Source of the DNA: Spiroplasma endosymbiont of Labia minor
GTDB lineage: Bacteria > Bacillota_I > Bacilli_A > Mycoplasmatales > Mycoplasmataceae
NCBI RefSeq assembly: GCF_964019845.1
Contig: NZ_OZ026465.1
Span: 434,001-498,000 of the forward strand
Direction: 5' to 3'
Length of the DNA stretch: 64,000 nt
The notes under the pieces are model-generated. The model searched no databases and was not told where the DNA came from. It saw only the letters and a program-made list of their open reading frames with translations. A program made the translations under genes and the position numbers. Shown one piece after another: positions 1 to 11,087 of the stretch (positions are counted from its first letter, which is position 1; the number at the start of each line of letters is the position of its first letter).

Positions 1-846
1 ATTACATCAGCAAAACAAGAACCTAAAATTTCATGATTAAACATTGCAAAAACAAATTCAGCAAAAAGTAGAATTAAAAAATATTTACAATCTTTAGAAG
101 AAAGTCAAGCAGAAAGCAAAAAACAAGAGAAAAATAAATTAATTTTAAAAACTAGAGAAAAAATAAATAAATATATCCAACAACATGGTTTAAAATGAAA
201 AATAAGCAACGATACAGAAATAATTAAAAAAGTTGATTTGTTAGATTATAATTCTTTTGATGACTTTTTGTTAGATATTCATTCTGGTGAAATTCCGTTA
301 AAAGAAGCTGTAGAAATGGTTTTTTTGGATTCTGCATTAACTAATGATTATAGTAAAATAAATAAATTGCGATCAAAAAAATTCATCAAAAATACATCTG
401 AGACAGATATTTTAGTTGATGGTATGGATAGAATAAAAACAACCATTGCTAATTGTTGTTTACCAATACCTGGTGATGAGATAGAAGGTTTTGTATCTAG
501 AACAGAGGGCATTAAAATTCATCGCAAAGACTGCGATAATATAAAATCAGAGAAAGCTAAAAAAAGATTAGTTTCAGTAACTTGAAATTTAGTGCTTACT
601 GGAATAGAACAATATAATGTAAGATTAAATATTGTGGCTTTTGATAGACCAGCATTAATTTTTGATATCTCAAATGTATTATCTAATTTACACTCGTCTG
701 TAAATAATATGAGTTTTAATGTTGATCAGTCAAACAATCGTTTTTCTGGAAGTATAATTTCTGTTGTCAACAATCAACAAATGTTGAGTCAAATTATTTC
801 AGCTATTAAAGCAATTCCAAATGTAGAAGATGTTGAAAGATATTAA
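1..846 (+). CDS. relA: RelA/SpoT (p)ppGpp synthetase/hydrolase, C-terminal part
   Basis: Stringent-response enzyme that makes and degrades (p)ppGpp in the cytoplasm. Only the last 281 codons are in the window; the HD hydrolase, synthetase and most of the TGS domain lie upstream. The visible part begins with the region after TGS (motif ISWLNIAKTNSAKSRIKKYL), runs through the central helical region and a CC-type cysteine segment (NCCLPIPGDEIEGFV), and ends with an ACT regulatory domain at about residues 200-281. In-frame TGA codons at 34-36 and 583-585 fall where RelA has Trp, which fixes code 4. The 5' end is cut by the window, so activity cannot be judged. Confidence 0.93.
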
Positions 847-885
847 TTGTATAAAATTAATAAATAAAATTTTTAAAATTAATTT

Positions 886-928
886 TTAGTATTAAAATTT
901 CTATATCAAATAAAATTATTTGATATAG
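886..928 (+). promoter_or_regulatory. Leader with perfect hairpin upstream of secreted protein
   Basis: A perfect 11-bp inverted repeat (CTATATCAAAT at 901-911, loop AAAATT, complement at 918-928) sits 15 bases before the next start codon. It is preceded by TTAGTATTAAAAT (886-898), which recurs at 9743-9755 before another secreted-protein gene and at 2583-2595. It may be an operator or an mRNA leader hairpin; the T-run needed for a terminator is absent. Confidence 0.5.
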
Positions 929-942
929 AAAGTGAGATGTTT

Positions 943-1512
943 ATGAAAAAATTATTGAGTTTTATTTTAGCATTCACATTTAGTTTATCTGGTTTTATGC
1001 CTGTTTTAAATCAAATAAGAAATAACCAAATTAATCAGAATAATTATCATGAAGAATTTATCATAAAAGGAACTTCAGAGCCAATTAAATTAAGTGATGA
1101 ATGAAATATATTTGGTCTGGTATCAATTTGTTTAGCAGATTATAGTGTTTGAAAAGATATTTCTTATCCAAATTCTGAAAACTATAATTTTTCAGTTTCA
1201 AATATAAATTGGTGAAGTGATTTTGAAGGTGAAAACAATTTTTTTGGTGAATGAACAGATTGATGAACATTTTTTAATGACTGAGATCAAAATCTTATCA
1301 AAACTGTATATGAAGATGATTATAAAACAGAATTAATAGAATCTATTAACGGAATAAATTATTATAATTTAGTTTTAAAAACATCGTACTCTATGAATAA
1401 TGATTTACCAAATAAAACTTTTATTTTTAGAAGTAATTTAATTTCCGAAGATATTTTAGTTAATTATTCTTCTCATTTTGAATATACAATTTTTGTAGAT
1501 GGAAAAGAATAA
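943..1512 (+). CDS. Secreted Trp-rich hypothetical protein
   Basis: 189-aa protein that I do not recognise. An N-terminal signal peptide (MKKLLSFILAFTFSLSGFMP) has no lipobox Cys, so it is secreted or membrane-tethered rather than a typical lipoprotein. The mature part has a tryptophan-dense stretch between about residues 48 and 110 (WW, W, WW, W within about 25 residues), nearly all encoded by TGA. The start has weak SD-like sequence (GAAAGTGAG) just upstream, and the hairpin leader precedes it. The leader peptide style matches other secreted proteins in this window (9803, 39320). Confidence 0.75.
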
Positions 1513-1530
1513 TATTAAATCAATTAAAAT

Positions 1531-1570
1531 AAACAAAACTTTGAAAAATATTTTTTGGTTTTGTTTTTTT
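1531..1570 (+). terminator. Rho-independent terminator after secreted protein gene
   Basis: AAACAAAAC (1531-1539) pairs with GTTTTGTTT (1558-1566), with an AT-rich inner loop and a following T-run. It closes the 943-1512 transcription unit. Confidence 0.6.
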
Positions 1571-1697
1571 AATGTTAATTTATAAATAAAAAAATAAATT
1601 TTATTTTAATTTCTATTTTTGTAAATATATAAAATTTCCAATATTAAAATCCATAATCATCGTGTGTGATTGGTTAGTAAATTAGCGTAAAATGTGG

Positions 1698-1703
1698 TAT
1701 AAT
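1698..1703 (+). promoter_or_regulatory. -10 box for the gene at 1733
   Basis: TATAAT preceded by GTGTGG-type sequence, 30 bases upstream of the ATG at 1733. No convincing -35 is seen at 17 bp spacing. Confidence 0.5.
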
Positions 1704-1732
1704 ATAGAGGAAAATGTTAGGGATTTGTTTAT

Positions 1733-2548
1733 ATGAAAAAAGAAATGATATACTTGCCGATAAAAGAATTTATAAATATAGATTTGAATTTTAGTATTGC
1801 AGAAAATAGAAAAAGTTCAGAATTTGATTTTAATTTTACGAGATGAAAAACATTAATTTTTTCATCGACAAAATTAAAATTTATTTTAAGATACGCGCAA
1901 TCAGTTTTACAATGATTGTCAAAAATTATAGATGTTTCAAATTTTTCAGTTTCAATAGATACTACTACTATTGATAGATTCAATTTAAGTTTGTATGAGT
2001 TTGATAATCATATTTTCAATTGTACTTTATTTACAAATTTTTATTTAATTTCAGAAGAAGAATGAGCAACAAAAATTTATGAAATGCATTTTTCAAAATA
2101 TGATGTTGTAAATGGCGAACCAATTGAAAAAGATCAAACTATGTTTTGAAAAGGTGAAGTAGGATTTGAAAAATTTGTTAATTTATTATACATTTTAATA
2201 AAAGAACCATATAAATTTGAAAGTTTACTTCCAATACAATGACAAATTGATTTTAAAGACAAAAAAGTTTCCTCATCACAAATTCGTATGCAATTGGCAA
2301 CCTTAACACAAACAGGTACTAGACCAGAAGATCCATTCTTAACTCTTGAACAAGCCGTAAAAATTGAACAAGGTGTAGATATAGATAAAATTTTAACAGA
2401 ACGTGAACAAGAAGTTAAAAGACAAGAAGTTATCAATCCAATTTGAGATGAAGGCATTGAACAAGAAAATAGATTCCGTGATATAAATACTGCAATGAGA
2501 AAAACTAGAGGCTTAGAGGCCAATAAAAAACGCAAAAAAAATAGATAA
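1733..2548 (+). CDS. Conserved-looking cytoplasmic hypothetical protein
   Basis: 271-aa soluble protein with seven TGA-encoded Trp codons and no membrane segment or signal peptide. The C-terminal 80 residues are highly charged with many Glu/Gln/Lys (predicted helix), ending in a basic tail (KKRKKNR). The fold is not recognised. It has its own promoter and lies directly upstream of an ABC exporter with a 47-bp gap, so the two could be co-transcribed. Confidence 0.75.
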
Positions 2549-2595
2549 TTAAATGGATTGTATATTCATTTTTTTATTTATGTTAGTATTAAAAT

Positions 2596-4428
2596 ATGAG
2601 TAAAGATAGTGTAAAAAAACAAAATTATGAATTACCGTGAAATCAAAATGTACATCGTTTTACATTTAAAAAAATGAGTGGATTCATGAAGCCCATATCA
2701 GAAATTATGAAAAGTAATCCTTTTTTATTTTGATCAATGATATTTGTTACTATTTTAGATGCATTTTTTGTAGCAATTATTCCTAAAATGACAATGTTAT
2801 TTTTAGATTCTTTATTTGCAGAGACAAAAACATCTACAATATTTAACATAACAATAAATTATTGACAATGAATTATTATATTAATTGCAATATTTATATT
2901 AATTGCAATATTTGAATTTTTTTCAAATTATCTTGTAATGATTCTGTCACTTAAAATAGAAGTAGCGTTAAGATTAAAAACACTAAAATCGTTAGTAGAG
3001 CAAGATATATCTTTTTATCATGATCATCAAATAGGCATGATATTGACAAGACTATTATCTGATGCAGAGGGTACTAGCATGGGATTACAAAATTTTTTAT
3101 CAAATGCTGTTTATTGCGTAGCTACATTGATAATATCGTTGGCCGTTCTTTTTTATATTGATGTTTTAATGGCACTTATTATTTTTGGTTACATGTTAAT
3201 TGTTGTTTTATTAAGTATCGTTATGTTTATTTTTTATCGCAGAGCAATTATGCGTTCAATGGATATAAAAAGAGAAATAGATACAGACCTTACAGATCGT
3301 ATTTTAAACGTTAGACTTATAAAATCTGCTGGTACTGAAAATTACGAAAGTAAAAGAATTGAAAATATCCAGCAAAAATACAATAAAGCATTAGGTGTGA
3401 AAGTTAAATGATCTACATGATTATCATTTTTTTCATTAACAGTAACTTCTGTTGTTGGTGTTTTTGCAATTATTTTAGCCATTTTACTTTATCACAATGA
3501 ACCAGATAAAGCTCTTAAACTAGGAATCTCTTTTTCAACAGTATCTCTTGCTTTGATTACTCCCGTGGCAATGATCAACGTTACTTTAAGAGGAGCTACA
3601 AAAGCTTCAAATTCGGCTATGCGCTTAAATCAACTAATTGATCCTCAACCGCTATTTAATAGAAATATAGATTCAACAAATACTATCTCTGAAATCAATG
3701 AGATTAGTTTTAATAATGTAGCTTTTGCATATCCAGACGATATTGAAACAGAAATTATTAATAATCTCAACATGAAATTAGAAAAGGGTAAATCATATGC
3801 ACTAGTTGGAACATCAGGAAGTGGGAAAACTACAATTATTAAATTATTGTTGCGACTTTATGAACCAATTCGTGGTGAAATTTTGATTAATAATATTAAT
3901 TTAAATACAATTAATTTACCATCATATTTAGCACATGTGGGTTATGTAGAACAAGATCCACAAATATTGTATGGTACAGTTATGGAAAATTTAAAATATG
4001 CAACCAAAAATGTTAGTGATGAAGAAGTTTATAATGCAACAAAAAAAGCACAATTACACGATTTTATTTTATCATTACCGGAACAATACAATACAATATT
4101 GGGTGAACGTGGTTTTATATTATCTGGTGGACAAAAACAACGTCTTATAATAGCTAGAATGATTTTAAAAAACCCATTATTTGTAATTTTTGATGAAGCT
4201 ACTTCTGCTTTAGATAATATTGTTGAAAAAAATTTGCAAAAAGAAATAGACAAATTAATAAAATCAAAAATTAGTGTTTTCATTGCGCACAGATTATCTA
4301 CAATTAAAAATGCTGATGAAATAATGGTTATTTCAAAAAATGGTGTTATTCAAAGCGGTACATACGACCAATTAAAAAATATCCCTGGTCATTTTCAAAA
4401 TCTATATAAATCTGGTAAATTAAACTAA
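2596..4428 (+). CDS. ABC transporter, fused permease and ATPase (exporter type)
   Basis: 610-aa half-transporter of the MsbA/LmrA-like exporter family; substrate unknown. The N-terminal ~340 residues form the six-helix transmembrane domain. The nucleotide-binding domain carries Walker A GTSGSGKTT (about 405-413), signature LSGGQKQR (about 509), Walker B FVIFDEATSALD (about 525-536) and the H-loop AHRLSTI (about 564). All catalytic motifs are intact. It would work as a homodimer or with another half-transporter. No Shine-Dalgarno is seen before the ATG at 2596, so translation initiation is unusual or coupled. Confidence 0.92.
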
Positions 4429-4489
4429 TAGTATTTATAAATGCATTACTTTTTGTTAAAATAAATGAGCAGAAAAAAAGAGGTAGTTT

Positions 4490-4876
4490 ATGGACTGAAC
4501 AAATGAACAAATTCAAGCAATCTGAGAAAAAGCTATTCCAATTCCCGGACATTCAAAAAATGAAGTTAGAATGGATGCTTGTGGAGCAATAATCATATTT
4601 AAAGAATTTACAAAAGATAAAGTATCATTTTCACAATATTCGTGAACTTTTGATATTATAAAACCAATTGAAAAAGGTGGCGAATTTGAATTAATTAATT
4701 TAAGACCTTTACATACACAAAACGCTGCATCAAAAGGAGATAATTATCCTATTTGAAAAGGAATAAAAACTCATATGACTTCAGATGATGGTGAAATCAT
4801 GATTTTAAATATAAATCAAGATGTTAATATGAATGAAACACCAGACGTTTGAAGCGAAGATGATGTTTATTTTTAA
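4490..4876 (+). CDS. HNH-nuclease-fold protein with degenerate active site
   Basis: 128-aa protein matching the layout of small mollicute and bacterial HNH-like proteins: an RMDACGAII segment, then SWTFDIIKPIEKGG, NLRPL and NAASKGD. In active HNH proteins the equivalent segment reads WEIDHI-P-SKGG; here the catalytic DH pair is D-I, so the key His is missing and nuclease activity is unlikely. It lies 23 bases upstream of hisS and is preceded by AAAAAGAGG. Family assignment is by motif layout only. Confidence 0.7.
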
Positions 4877-4899
4877 ATAAAAAAGAGGTAAGTAACAAT

Positions 4900-6156
4900 A
4901 TGATTCAAAAACCAAGAGGGACAGAAGATTTATATGCTAAAAAAGCAGCTGCTTTTTTAGCATTACAAATAATTATTCAGAATCATATGTATCTTTATAA
5001 TTTTGAAAAAATAGAAACACCAATCTTTGAATTTAAAGAACTTTTTTCTATGTCTGTTGGTGAAAATACAGACATTGTAAATAAAGAAATGTTTATTTTT
5101 AATGATAAAAAAGGTCGTGAATTTGTTTTGCGACCAGAAGCAACAGCAGCAACAGCAAGAGCTGTTATTGAACATAAATTATATGTTCAAGAAAATTTAC
5201 CATTAAAGTTATTTTATTATGGTCCAATGTTTAGATATGAACGTCCACAAGCTGGCAGACAAAGACAATTTACACAATTTGGTATTGAAGTTTTTGGTGC
5301 AAAAGATATCAATTTGGACGCAGAAGTTGTTATTTTAGCGACTAGTTTATTAGAAACATTAGGTTTAAAAAAATATGAAGTTCATTTAAATTATTTAGTA
5401 TCTGGACATGATAAAGAAAAATATTTAGTTAAATTAAATAAATATTTAAAAGATTTATCACTATGTGATGATTGCCAAATTAGAATTAAAAAAAATCCAC
5501 TAAGAATTTTGGATTGTAAAATTGATAATATTAAATTTGAAAATGCACCAAAAATGCTAGACTTTTTATCAAATGTGGAATTGGCATATTATGATCAATT
5601 AAAAAAAATTTTAACAAAGTTAGGAATTAAAATAGTTCAAAATGATTTATTAGTTAGAGGATTAGATTATTATACAGGTTATGTTTTTGAAATTATTTCA
5701 ACAGATGAAAAAACAGCTGCTCAATCAACTTTATTTGGTGGAGGGAGATATGATAAACTTGTTAACAATATAGGCGGTGTAAATTTGCCTGCTGTTGGTT
5801 TTGGTATGGGTGTTGAAAGATTATTGATAGCTTTAGATAACGCCAAAATAGATATCGTTAATGAAAAACAATTAGATGTATATTATGTTGCCTTATCTGA
5901 AAAAGCACGTTTTTTTGGTAATTCAATTTTATTAATGATGAGATCATCAAACATAACTTGTGATATGGATTATTTGAATAAATCATTTAAATCTCAATTA
6001 AAATTAGCTGAAAGAAATAAGGCAAAATTTATTATTATTGTTGGTGACAAAGAATTACAAAAAAATAAAGTCATTCTTAAAAATCAACAAACAAGAGAAG
6101 AATTAGAACTAGAATTTGATCAAATAATTTCTTATTTGAAGGAGGAATATGTTTAA
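4900..6156 (+). CDS. hisS: Histidyl-tRNA synthetase
   Basis: Charges tRNA-His with histidine. The length, 418 aa, is normal for the bacterial enzyme. The N-terminus IQKPRGTEDLY, class II motif 2 (FYYGPMFRYERPQAGRQRQF, from about residue 104), the HisA signature GLDYYTGYVFE (about 254) and motif 3 GFGMGVERLL are all present. SD AAAGAGG lies 11 bases before ATG. The stop overlaps the aspS start as TAATG, implying translational coupling in a hisS-aspS operon. Confidence 0.97.
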   Translation: MIQKPRGTEDLYAKKAAAFLALQIIIQNHMYLYNFEKIETPIFEFKELFSMSVGENTDIVNKEMFIFNDKKGREFVLRPEATAATARAVIEHKLYVQENLPLKLFYYGPMFRYERPQAGRQRQFTQFGIEVFGAKDINLDAEVVILATSLLETLGLKKYEVHLNYLVSGHDKEKYLVKLNKYLKDLSLCDDCQIRIKKNPLRILDCKIDNIKFENAPKMLDFLSNVELAYYDQLKKILTKLGIKIVQNDLLVRGLDYYTGYVFEIISTDEKTAAQSTLFGGGRYDKLVNNIGGVNLPAVGFGMGVERLLIALDNAKIDIVNEKQLDVYYVALSEKARFFGNSILLMMRSSNITCDMDYLNKSFKSQLKLAERNKAKFIIIVGDKELQKNKVILKNQQTREELELEFDQIISYLKEEYV

Positions 6157-7892
6157 TGATTAGAACACACAATTGTGGGGAATTAACTTTAAAAAATATT
6201 TCTCAAACAGTAATTTTGCAAGGTTGAGTTAAGAAAATTCGTAAATTAGGTAGTTTAACATTTATTGATATACGTGATCAATATGGTATTACACAATTAA
6301 ATATTAGTGAGTCTTTTTTAAATGGTAAAAATATTAAAACTGAATTTGTTATTCAAGTTGAAGGAAAAATTATTGAAAGAAAATCAAAAAATTTAAAAAT
6401 TTCAACAGGAGAAATAGAAGTTGAAGTTACAAAATTACAAATAATAAATGAATCCGAAGTTACACCATTTATGATAGAAGATGATATAACAGCTCTAGAA
6501 GATACTAGAATGAAATATCGTTATTTGGATTTACGACGTAGTGAAATTCAAAACAAGTTATTGTTACGTTCAAAAATGAATTGGACAATAAGAAATTTTT
6601 TTGTAAAGCAAAATTTTATTGAAATTGAAACTCCAGTTTTAGGAAAATCCACACCAGAAGGTGCAAGAGATTTTTTAGTACCATCACGTGTGAATAAACA
6701 TGAATTTTACGCACTTCCACAATCTCCTCAATTATATAAACAATTATTGATGGTAGCTGGATTTGATCGTTATTTTCAAATTGCTAAATGTTTTCGTGAT
6801 GAAGATTTAAGAATTGATAGACAACCAGAATTTACTCAATTAGATATGGAAATGTCTTTTGCAAACGCATCAGATGTTCAAAATGAAATTGAAAACTTGA
6901 TGGTAGAAATATTTGAAAATACATTAAACAAAAAAATAGCTACTCCATTTTTAAAAATGACATATAAAGATGCGATAGACAAGTACGGCAGTGATAAACC
7001 CGATTTAAGATTTGGATACGAAATCAAAACATTTAATGAATTTAATTTGACAACGCAAATTGAATTATTTTTAAATGTTTTAAATAAGCAAAATGTTATA
7101 AGAGGAATTATTATCGATAAATTATTATCTAAAACAGAAATTGAAAAATTAACAGAAACTGCAAAACAAAATAAGGCAAACTGATTAACTTTCATTAAAT
7201 ACGATAATGATTTATGATCAGGCCCAATTGCATCAAAAATTGCAGATCAAGAAAAACAACAACTGAAAAAAAGATTTTTAGAATTTAAGTCAAATCAATT
7301 TACTGTCTTATTTGTGGGAGATGAATTTACTAAAGCATCAATGATTTTGGGAGCAATAAGAAATACACTAGGAACAATTTTGAATATTAAAGCAGCAAAC
7401 GAATTTAAATTTTTATGAGTTATTGATTTTCCACTGTTTGAATGATCAGATGAAGAAGAAAAATTTGTGGCGGCTCACCATCCATTTACGCAACCAGCAG
7501 AAATATCAATTGATACATTTGACATTGATAAAGCTAATGCTTTAGCAAAAGCATATGATATAGTACTGAATGGTTTTGAAATTGGTGGAGGATCTGAAAG
7601 AATCAATGATAAAAAAATTCAAGAACGTATGTTTTCTGCAATTGGTTTAACACAAGATTTAATAGACAAAAAATTTGGTTGATTTGTAAATGCATACAAA
7701 TACGGTGCGCCATATCATTCTGGTTGTGCTCTAGGTTTGGATAGAATAGCTATGTTATTAACTAACGCAAATAATATTAGAGAAATAATAGCCTTTCCAA
7801 AAAATTCTTCTGGAATAGATATGATGATGAAAGCCCCATCAGAAGTTAGTGAATTTCAATTAAAAGAATTGCACATTAAATTGGATGATTAA
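6156..7892 (+). CDS. aspS: Aspartyl-tRNA synthetase
   Basis: Charges tRNA-Asp. 578 aa with an N-terminal OB-fold anticodon-binding domain, class II motif 2 (CFRDEDLRIDRQPEFTQLD, about residues 208-226), the bacterial GAD insertion, and C-terminal motif 3 (ALGLDRIAMLL, about 524-534). Several TGA codons fall at conserved Trp positions (for example 7183-7185). The start is the ATG overlapping the hisS stop, with GGAGGAA nine bases upstream inside hisS. A bidirectional terminator follows directly. Confidence 0.97.
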
Positions 7893-7896
7893 AATA

Positions 7897-7924
7897 AAAG
7901 ACCACTATATTTAGTGGTCTTTAT
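7897..7924. terminator. Bidirectional terminator between convergent genes
   Basis: AAAGACCACTA (7897-7907) pairs with its complement at 7912-7922, flanked by A-rich sequence on the left and T-rich on the right. It serves aspS (+) and the convergent gene ending at 7921 (-). Confidence 0.85.
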
Positions 7925-8613
7925 ACTAGAGAATTAATAAATCTTGGAGCCATGTAATTAATCACATTAATAATGGAATTGTAAACAATTCCATATGTAA
8001 TAAATTCTAATAAATCACTTTCATTAATCTTTTTGTATTTAAATAATTTATTTATGTATTTAAACATCATTATGATATTTGGTATTGTGTTTGAAATAGT
8101 AAGTTGTTCGTATTTTATATTTTCTTTTATCATCGTAATATATTCATCATCACTTAGTTTTTTGTTGATAATTTTGAACAATCTATTTGTTTCATCTTTT
8201 ATTATTTCATTAATTTTTTGTATTGCATATAATTGTTTATTTTTTATTTCTGTTTTGTCTATATCTTTTAAAACATCAATGAAGTATTCAACCACAACAC
8301 AAAATCCGATTAAGTTTCCATAATAAATTAAAGGTGCTTCAAATTTTTTTAATATTTTCAAATTAGTTGCAAAAATTGCTCTTTTTTTATTTAAAAAATT
8401 TTTATAGTTTTCAATTTGTGGAATAAGTTTTGCATAATTATCTATAGTGTAATTATTTTCAGCAAAATAATTAAAGCCATCTGAAAATTTAAGTGTGAAT
8501 TTTTTTAGTTTAACTATTCACTTATTCATTTGTTTTGTTCAAAAAGGATTAATGCGTTTTAAATAATTTGTGTCGTCTTGATTTAATTTTTTAAAATGAT
8601 GAAAAATATCCAT
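7921..8613 (-). CDS. Hypothetical protein
   Basis: 230-aa, Lys/Ile/Asn-rich, mainly helical protein that I do not recognise. Hydrophobic stretches (LIYYGNLIGFCVVVEYF and TYGIVYNSIINVINYM) suggest buried helices or weak membrane association. Start chosen at the ATG at 8613, with AAGGGG on the minus strand seven bases upstream. The next gene diverges from it at 8692. Confidence 0.7.
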
Positions 8614-8662
8614 AATTGTCCCCTTTATATATGTCAATATAGTAACATATTTTAAAAATAGA

Positions 8663-8668
8663 TATAAT
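8663..8668 (+). promoter_or_regulatory. -10 box for the gene at 8692
   Basis: TATAAT 23 bases upstream of the ATG at 8692, in the 78-bp gap between divergent genes. Confidence 0.45.
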
Positions 8669-8691
8669 AAAATTAGAAAAAAGAGGTAAAA

Positions 8692-9534
8692 ATGAAGTAT
8701 TTCAGTTCAAGCCAATTGATAAAAATCGCTGAATATTTTGACGCCGCAAAAGATCAAATTTTTTTATATATAAAAAATTTAGATGAAGAACTTGCAGAAT
8801 TCAATTTAAATACAAGACCGACTAGATTTTTATTAAATCAATTATCTAATATGCAATTTGTAGAAGAGTGATTAGATTTTTCAAATAATTATGATGAGTT
8901 GAAAAAAGATTTTCCTAAAATTATTAATTTGATTTTTTCTATAATTGATATTGAGCAAGATATTAATTTATATAGAATTTATAGTAATTATTATCATGTT
9001 GATGTTTTGATTACTATGTTGGATTTATGAAATAAAATCGCTTTTGATAATTTGAAAATAAATAAAGATCCATTAACTTTAAATGAAATATCCAAAATGA
9101 TTAGAAAAAATATTTGAATAGATTTATCTGAATTTCAACAATTAGCTGCCAATTTCAATTTTCAAAATAAAAAAGAAAATAAATTGATAAAACAAATTAT
9201 AAAAATTTATAATTTACAATCAATAGAAAATGCAATGTTAGTTTTAATTCAACTATTTGAACAAAATCATCCAATGACTTTTAAGAATTTATATTCAAGA
9301 GAAGAGCAATCAATGATTTTGGCTGCATATTATTTATTGATAAAACAATTTACTTTAATTTCATTTGTAAATTATTGAGCCAATAAAAAGCCATTGAATA
9401 TAAATTATTCATCGTATATTAACGATTTAATAAGAGATGATGAACTACACGGTTTAAATGTTGTTTTATCAACTGATGATTTGAATTCTTTAAAACGATA
9501 TTTGGAATTATATAAAAATAAAACTATTGTATAA
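8692..9534 (+). CDS. Hypothetical protein
   Basis: 280-aa soluble, predominantly helical protein with no motif I recognise. SD AAGAGG lies six bases before ATG. Like the gene at 7921 it is a lineage-type hypothetical in a region between core genes and the integrated element. Confidence 0.72.
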
Positions 9535-9802
9535 TATTCAAGATCAAAATTTATATATAATCTACAATTTTATAATAATTTTGTCATTAAAAAACAATTA
9601 GAAATTGATATAAATTTTTCTAAAAAAGTTAAAATTTAAAATGCAAGATTAAAAAATAAAATTATAAAAACATCTAAATTTAAAATGATAATTTTAAAAA
9701 AATTATTGTAATTTGATTCATAAGTTGGCGGAAATTATAATTTTAGTATTAAAATAATTGTTTCAGAATTATATTATCTGACATAGAAAGAAATAAAACT
9801 AT
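9535..9802 (+). promoter_or_regulatory. Non-coding AT-rich gap with leader of the secreted-protein remnant
   Basis: No gene is supported in this gap. The 3' part repeats the layout seen before the gene at 943: TTAGTATTAAAAT (9743-9755), a short hairpin (TCAGA pairing with TCTGA) and CATAGAAAG before the start codon. This suggests the two secreted-protein genes share a promoter/leader type. Confidence 0.4.
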
Positions 9803-10218
9803 ATGAAAACTTTATTAAACTTGTTATCTATATCGGCAATTTCTCTTGGAGCTGTTTCTCCAATAATTAATAATTCAACTACTCAATCAGACAAAAATTT
9901 AAGCAACTATATAACCCAGACAGCTTTTTTAATGATATGATAGAATGAGATGTTAGTAAAGATGTTTATAATAATGAAGTTACATTAGATAACATGCAAA
10001 ATCAGTTCAATTCCTTAATCGCAACTTCTCATTCGCTAGAGCAACATAATTTTAAACTGGTCGATGGAGACTTAAATACGACACAACGCGACAATCCATA
10101 CGGTCAAGGAGATCCTGGTACTGCTACACTTCATCCATTTATAGATTCATTCATAAATAATTTTTGAGACATTCAGTCCCGCAACTCCGGCCGTTATGCA
10201 AAGGTGTGGGGTTTTTAA
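9803..10218 (+). pseudogene. Secreted protein gene, frameshifted
   Basis: A signal peptide (MKTLLNLLSISAISLGAVSP) is followed after 46 codons by a stop at 9941-9943. The adjacent -1 frame continues from about 9910 (NPDSFFNDMIEWDVSKDVY) without interruption to the TAA at 10216. A single-base indel near 9905-9915 explains this. The last codons run into the GC-rich repeat at 10178, so the original 3' end may have been replaced when the mobile element inserted. It resembles the secreted proteins at 943 and 39320 in its leader only. Confidence 0.7.
10178..10188 (+). repeat. Candidate left end/att repeat
   Basis: CCCGCAACTCC, identical to 46881-46891. GTTATGCA lies four bases inside it (10193-10200); the same octamer flanks the right copy on its inner side (46872-46879). 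CCCGCA here can also pair with TGTGGG at 10205-10210 before a T-run, so it may double as a terminator stem. Confidence 0.45.
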
Positions 10219-10237
10219 AAAGAAAATTATATATATC

Positions 10238-10264
10238 AAAACTACCTTAATTGGTAGTTTTTTA
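10238..10264 (+). terminator. Rho-independent terminator
   Basis: AAAACTACC (10238-10246) pairs with GGTAGTTTT (10253-10261) around a 6-base loop, followed by Ts. It insulates the element's first operon from upstream transcription. Confidence 0.8.
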
Positions 10265-10367
10265 TATTTTCAGATATTTATAAAGAAATGGAGGTTTAAT
10301 TTTTTAAAAATTTAATATTATTTGTCTATTAAAATGCTTAAAACTTATCTAAAAATAGGAGTGTGAA

Positions 10368-11066
10368 ATGTTTAAACAACAAAAATTTAAAGTTGATCAA
10401 GATTTAGAATATAAAAAATTTGATCAAATTAATTTAGATTCAAAAATAACAAAAAATATAGGTCTTTATATATGAGGAAAACCAGGAGTTGGGAAAACTA
10501 CTTTTTTAAATAAATTCAAGAAAGACATTCATAGTAGGAATAATTCGTTAAATAAAGATTATGAATTAAATCCTAATAAATATGTAATTGAAAGTAATGG
10601 AATTAAATATTCATATATGCCAAAAATGTTAAATGTTCATTTTTGCAATATGCAACAATTGGTTTCTGATTTTAAATGAAATTGAAATAGAGATAAAGAT
10701 GAATCTAAAAAAACAAATAAGATACCAAATTTTGTTAAAGCAGATGTTCTATTAATTGATGATTTGGGCGCTGAACACGCGCATTCATCAACTTATGAAT
10801 ATATTTATGAATTATTCAATAAACGTTTTGACTATATACAAAAAAATAAAGATAAAAAAATGTATACATTAATTTCATCCAATTTTTCAATCCAAGAGTT
10901 AACTGAAAAATACATTAGATGTTTTGATGACATTAATGCTGAAAGATTAATATCTAGAATTTCTGGATTAATTAATTATGAAATCAATTTTATTGGTATA
11001 GATAAAAGATGAAATGAAATCAAAACAGATAAAGAAATAGATACAGAAGAATTGGAATTTGATTAA
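10368..11066 (+). CDS. DnaC/IstB-like AAA+ ATPase
   Basis: 232-aa P-loop ATPase resembling DnaC/DnaI helicase loaders and IstB. Walker A GKPGVGKTT (residues 37-45), Walker B VLLIDDLGAEHAH (about 126-138) and a sensor-like TLISSNFS (about 166). A helicase loader would support replication of the transferred or excised element. First gene of the left ICE operon; start ATG with AATAGGAGTG upstream. It could equally be a transposition helper, though no IstA partner is adjacent. Confidence 0.8.
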
Positions 11067-11087
11067 AAATATAGAAGGATTCTGATA

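Noticed and set aside
4963-5175. Minus-strand Cys-rich frame inside hisS
   Set aside because: The Cys run is the complement of GCA repeats encoding Ala in hisS; no SD and fully inside an essential gene.
8033-8323. Plus-strand hydrophobic reading frame opposite the gene at 7921-8613
   Set aside because: It is antisense to a longer minus-strand gene with a good SD, and its hydrophobicity mirrors the Lys/Asn-rich complementary codons.
10178-10210. Fragment of a tRNA or tmRNA 3' end used as att site
   Set aside because: CCCGCAACTCCGGCC is reminiscent of a tRNA end, but no T-loop or acceptor partner is present at either copy.
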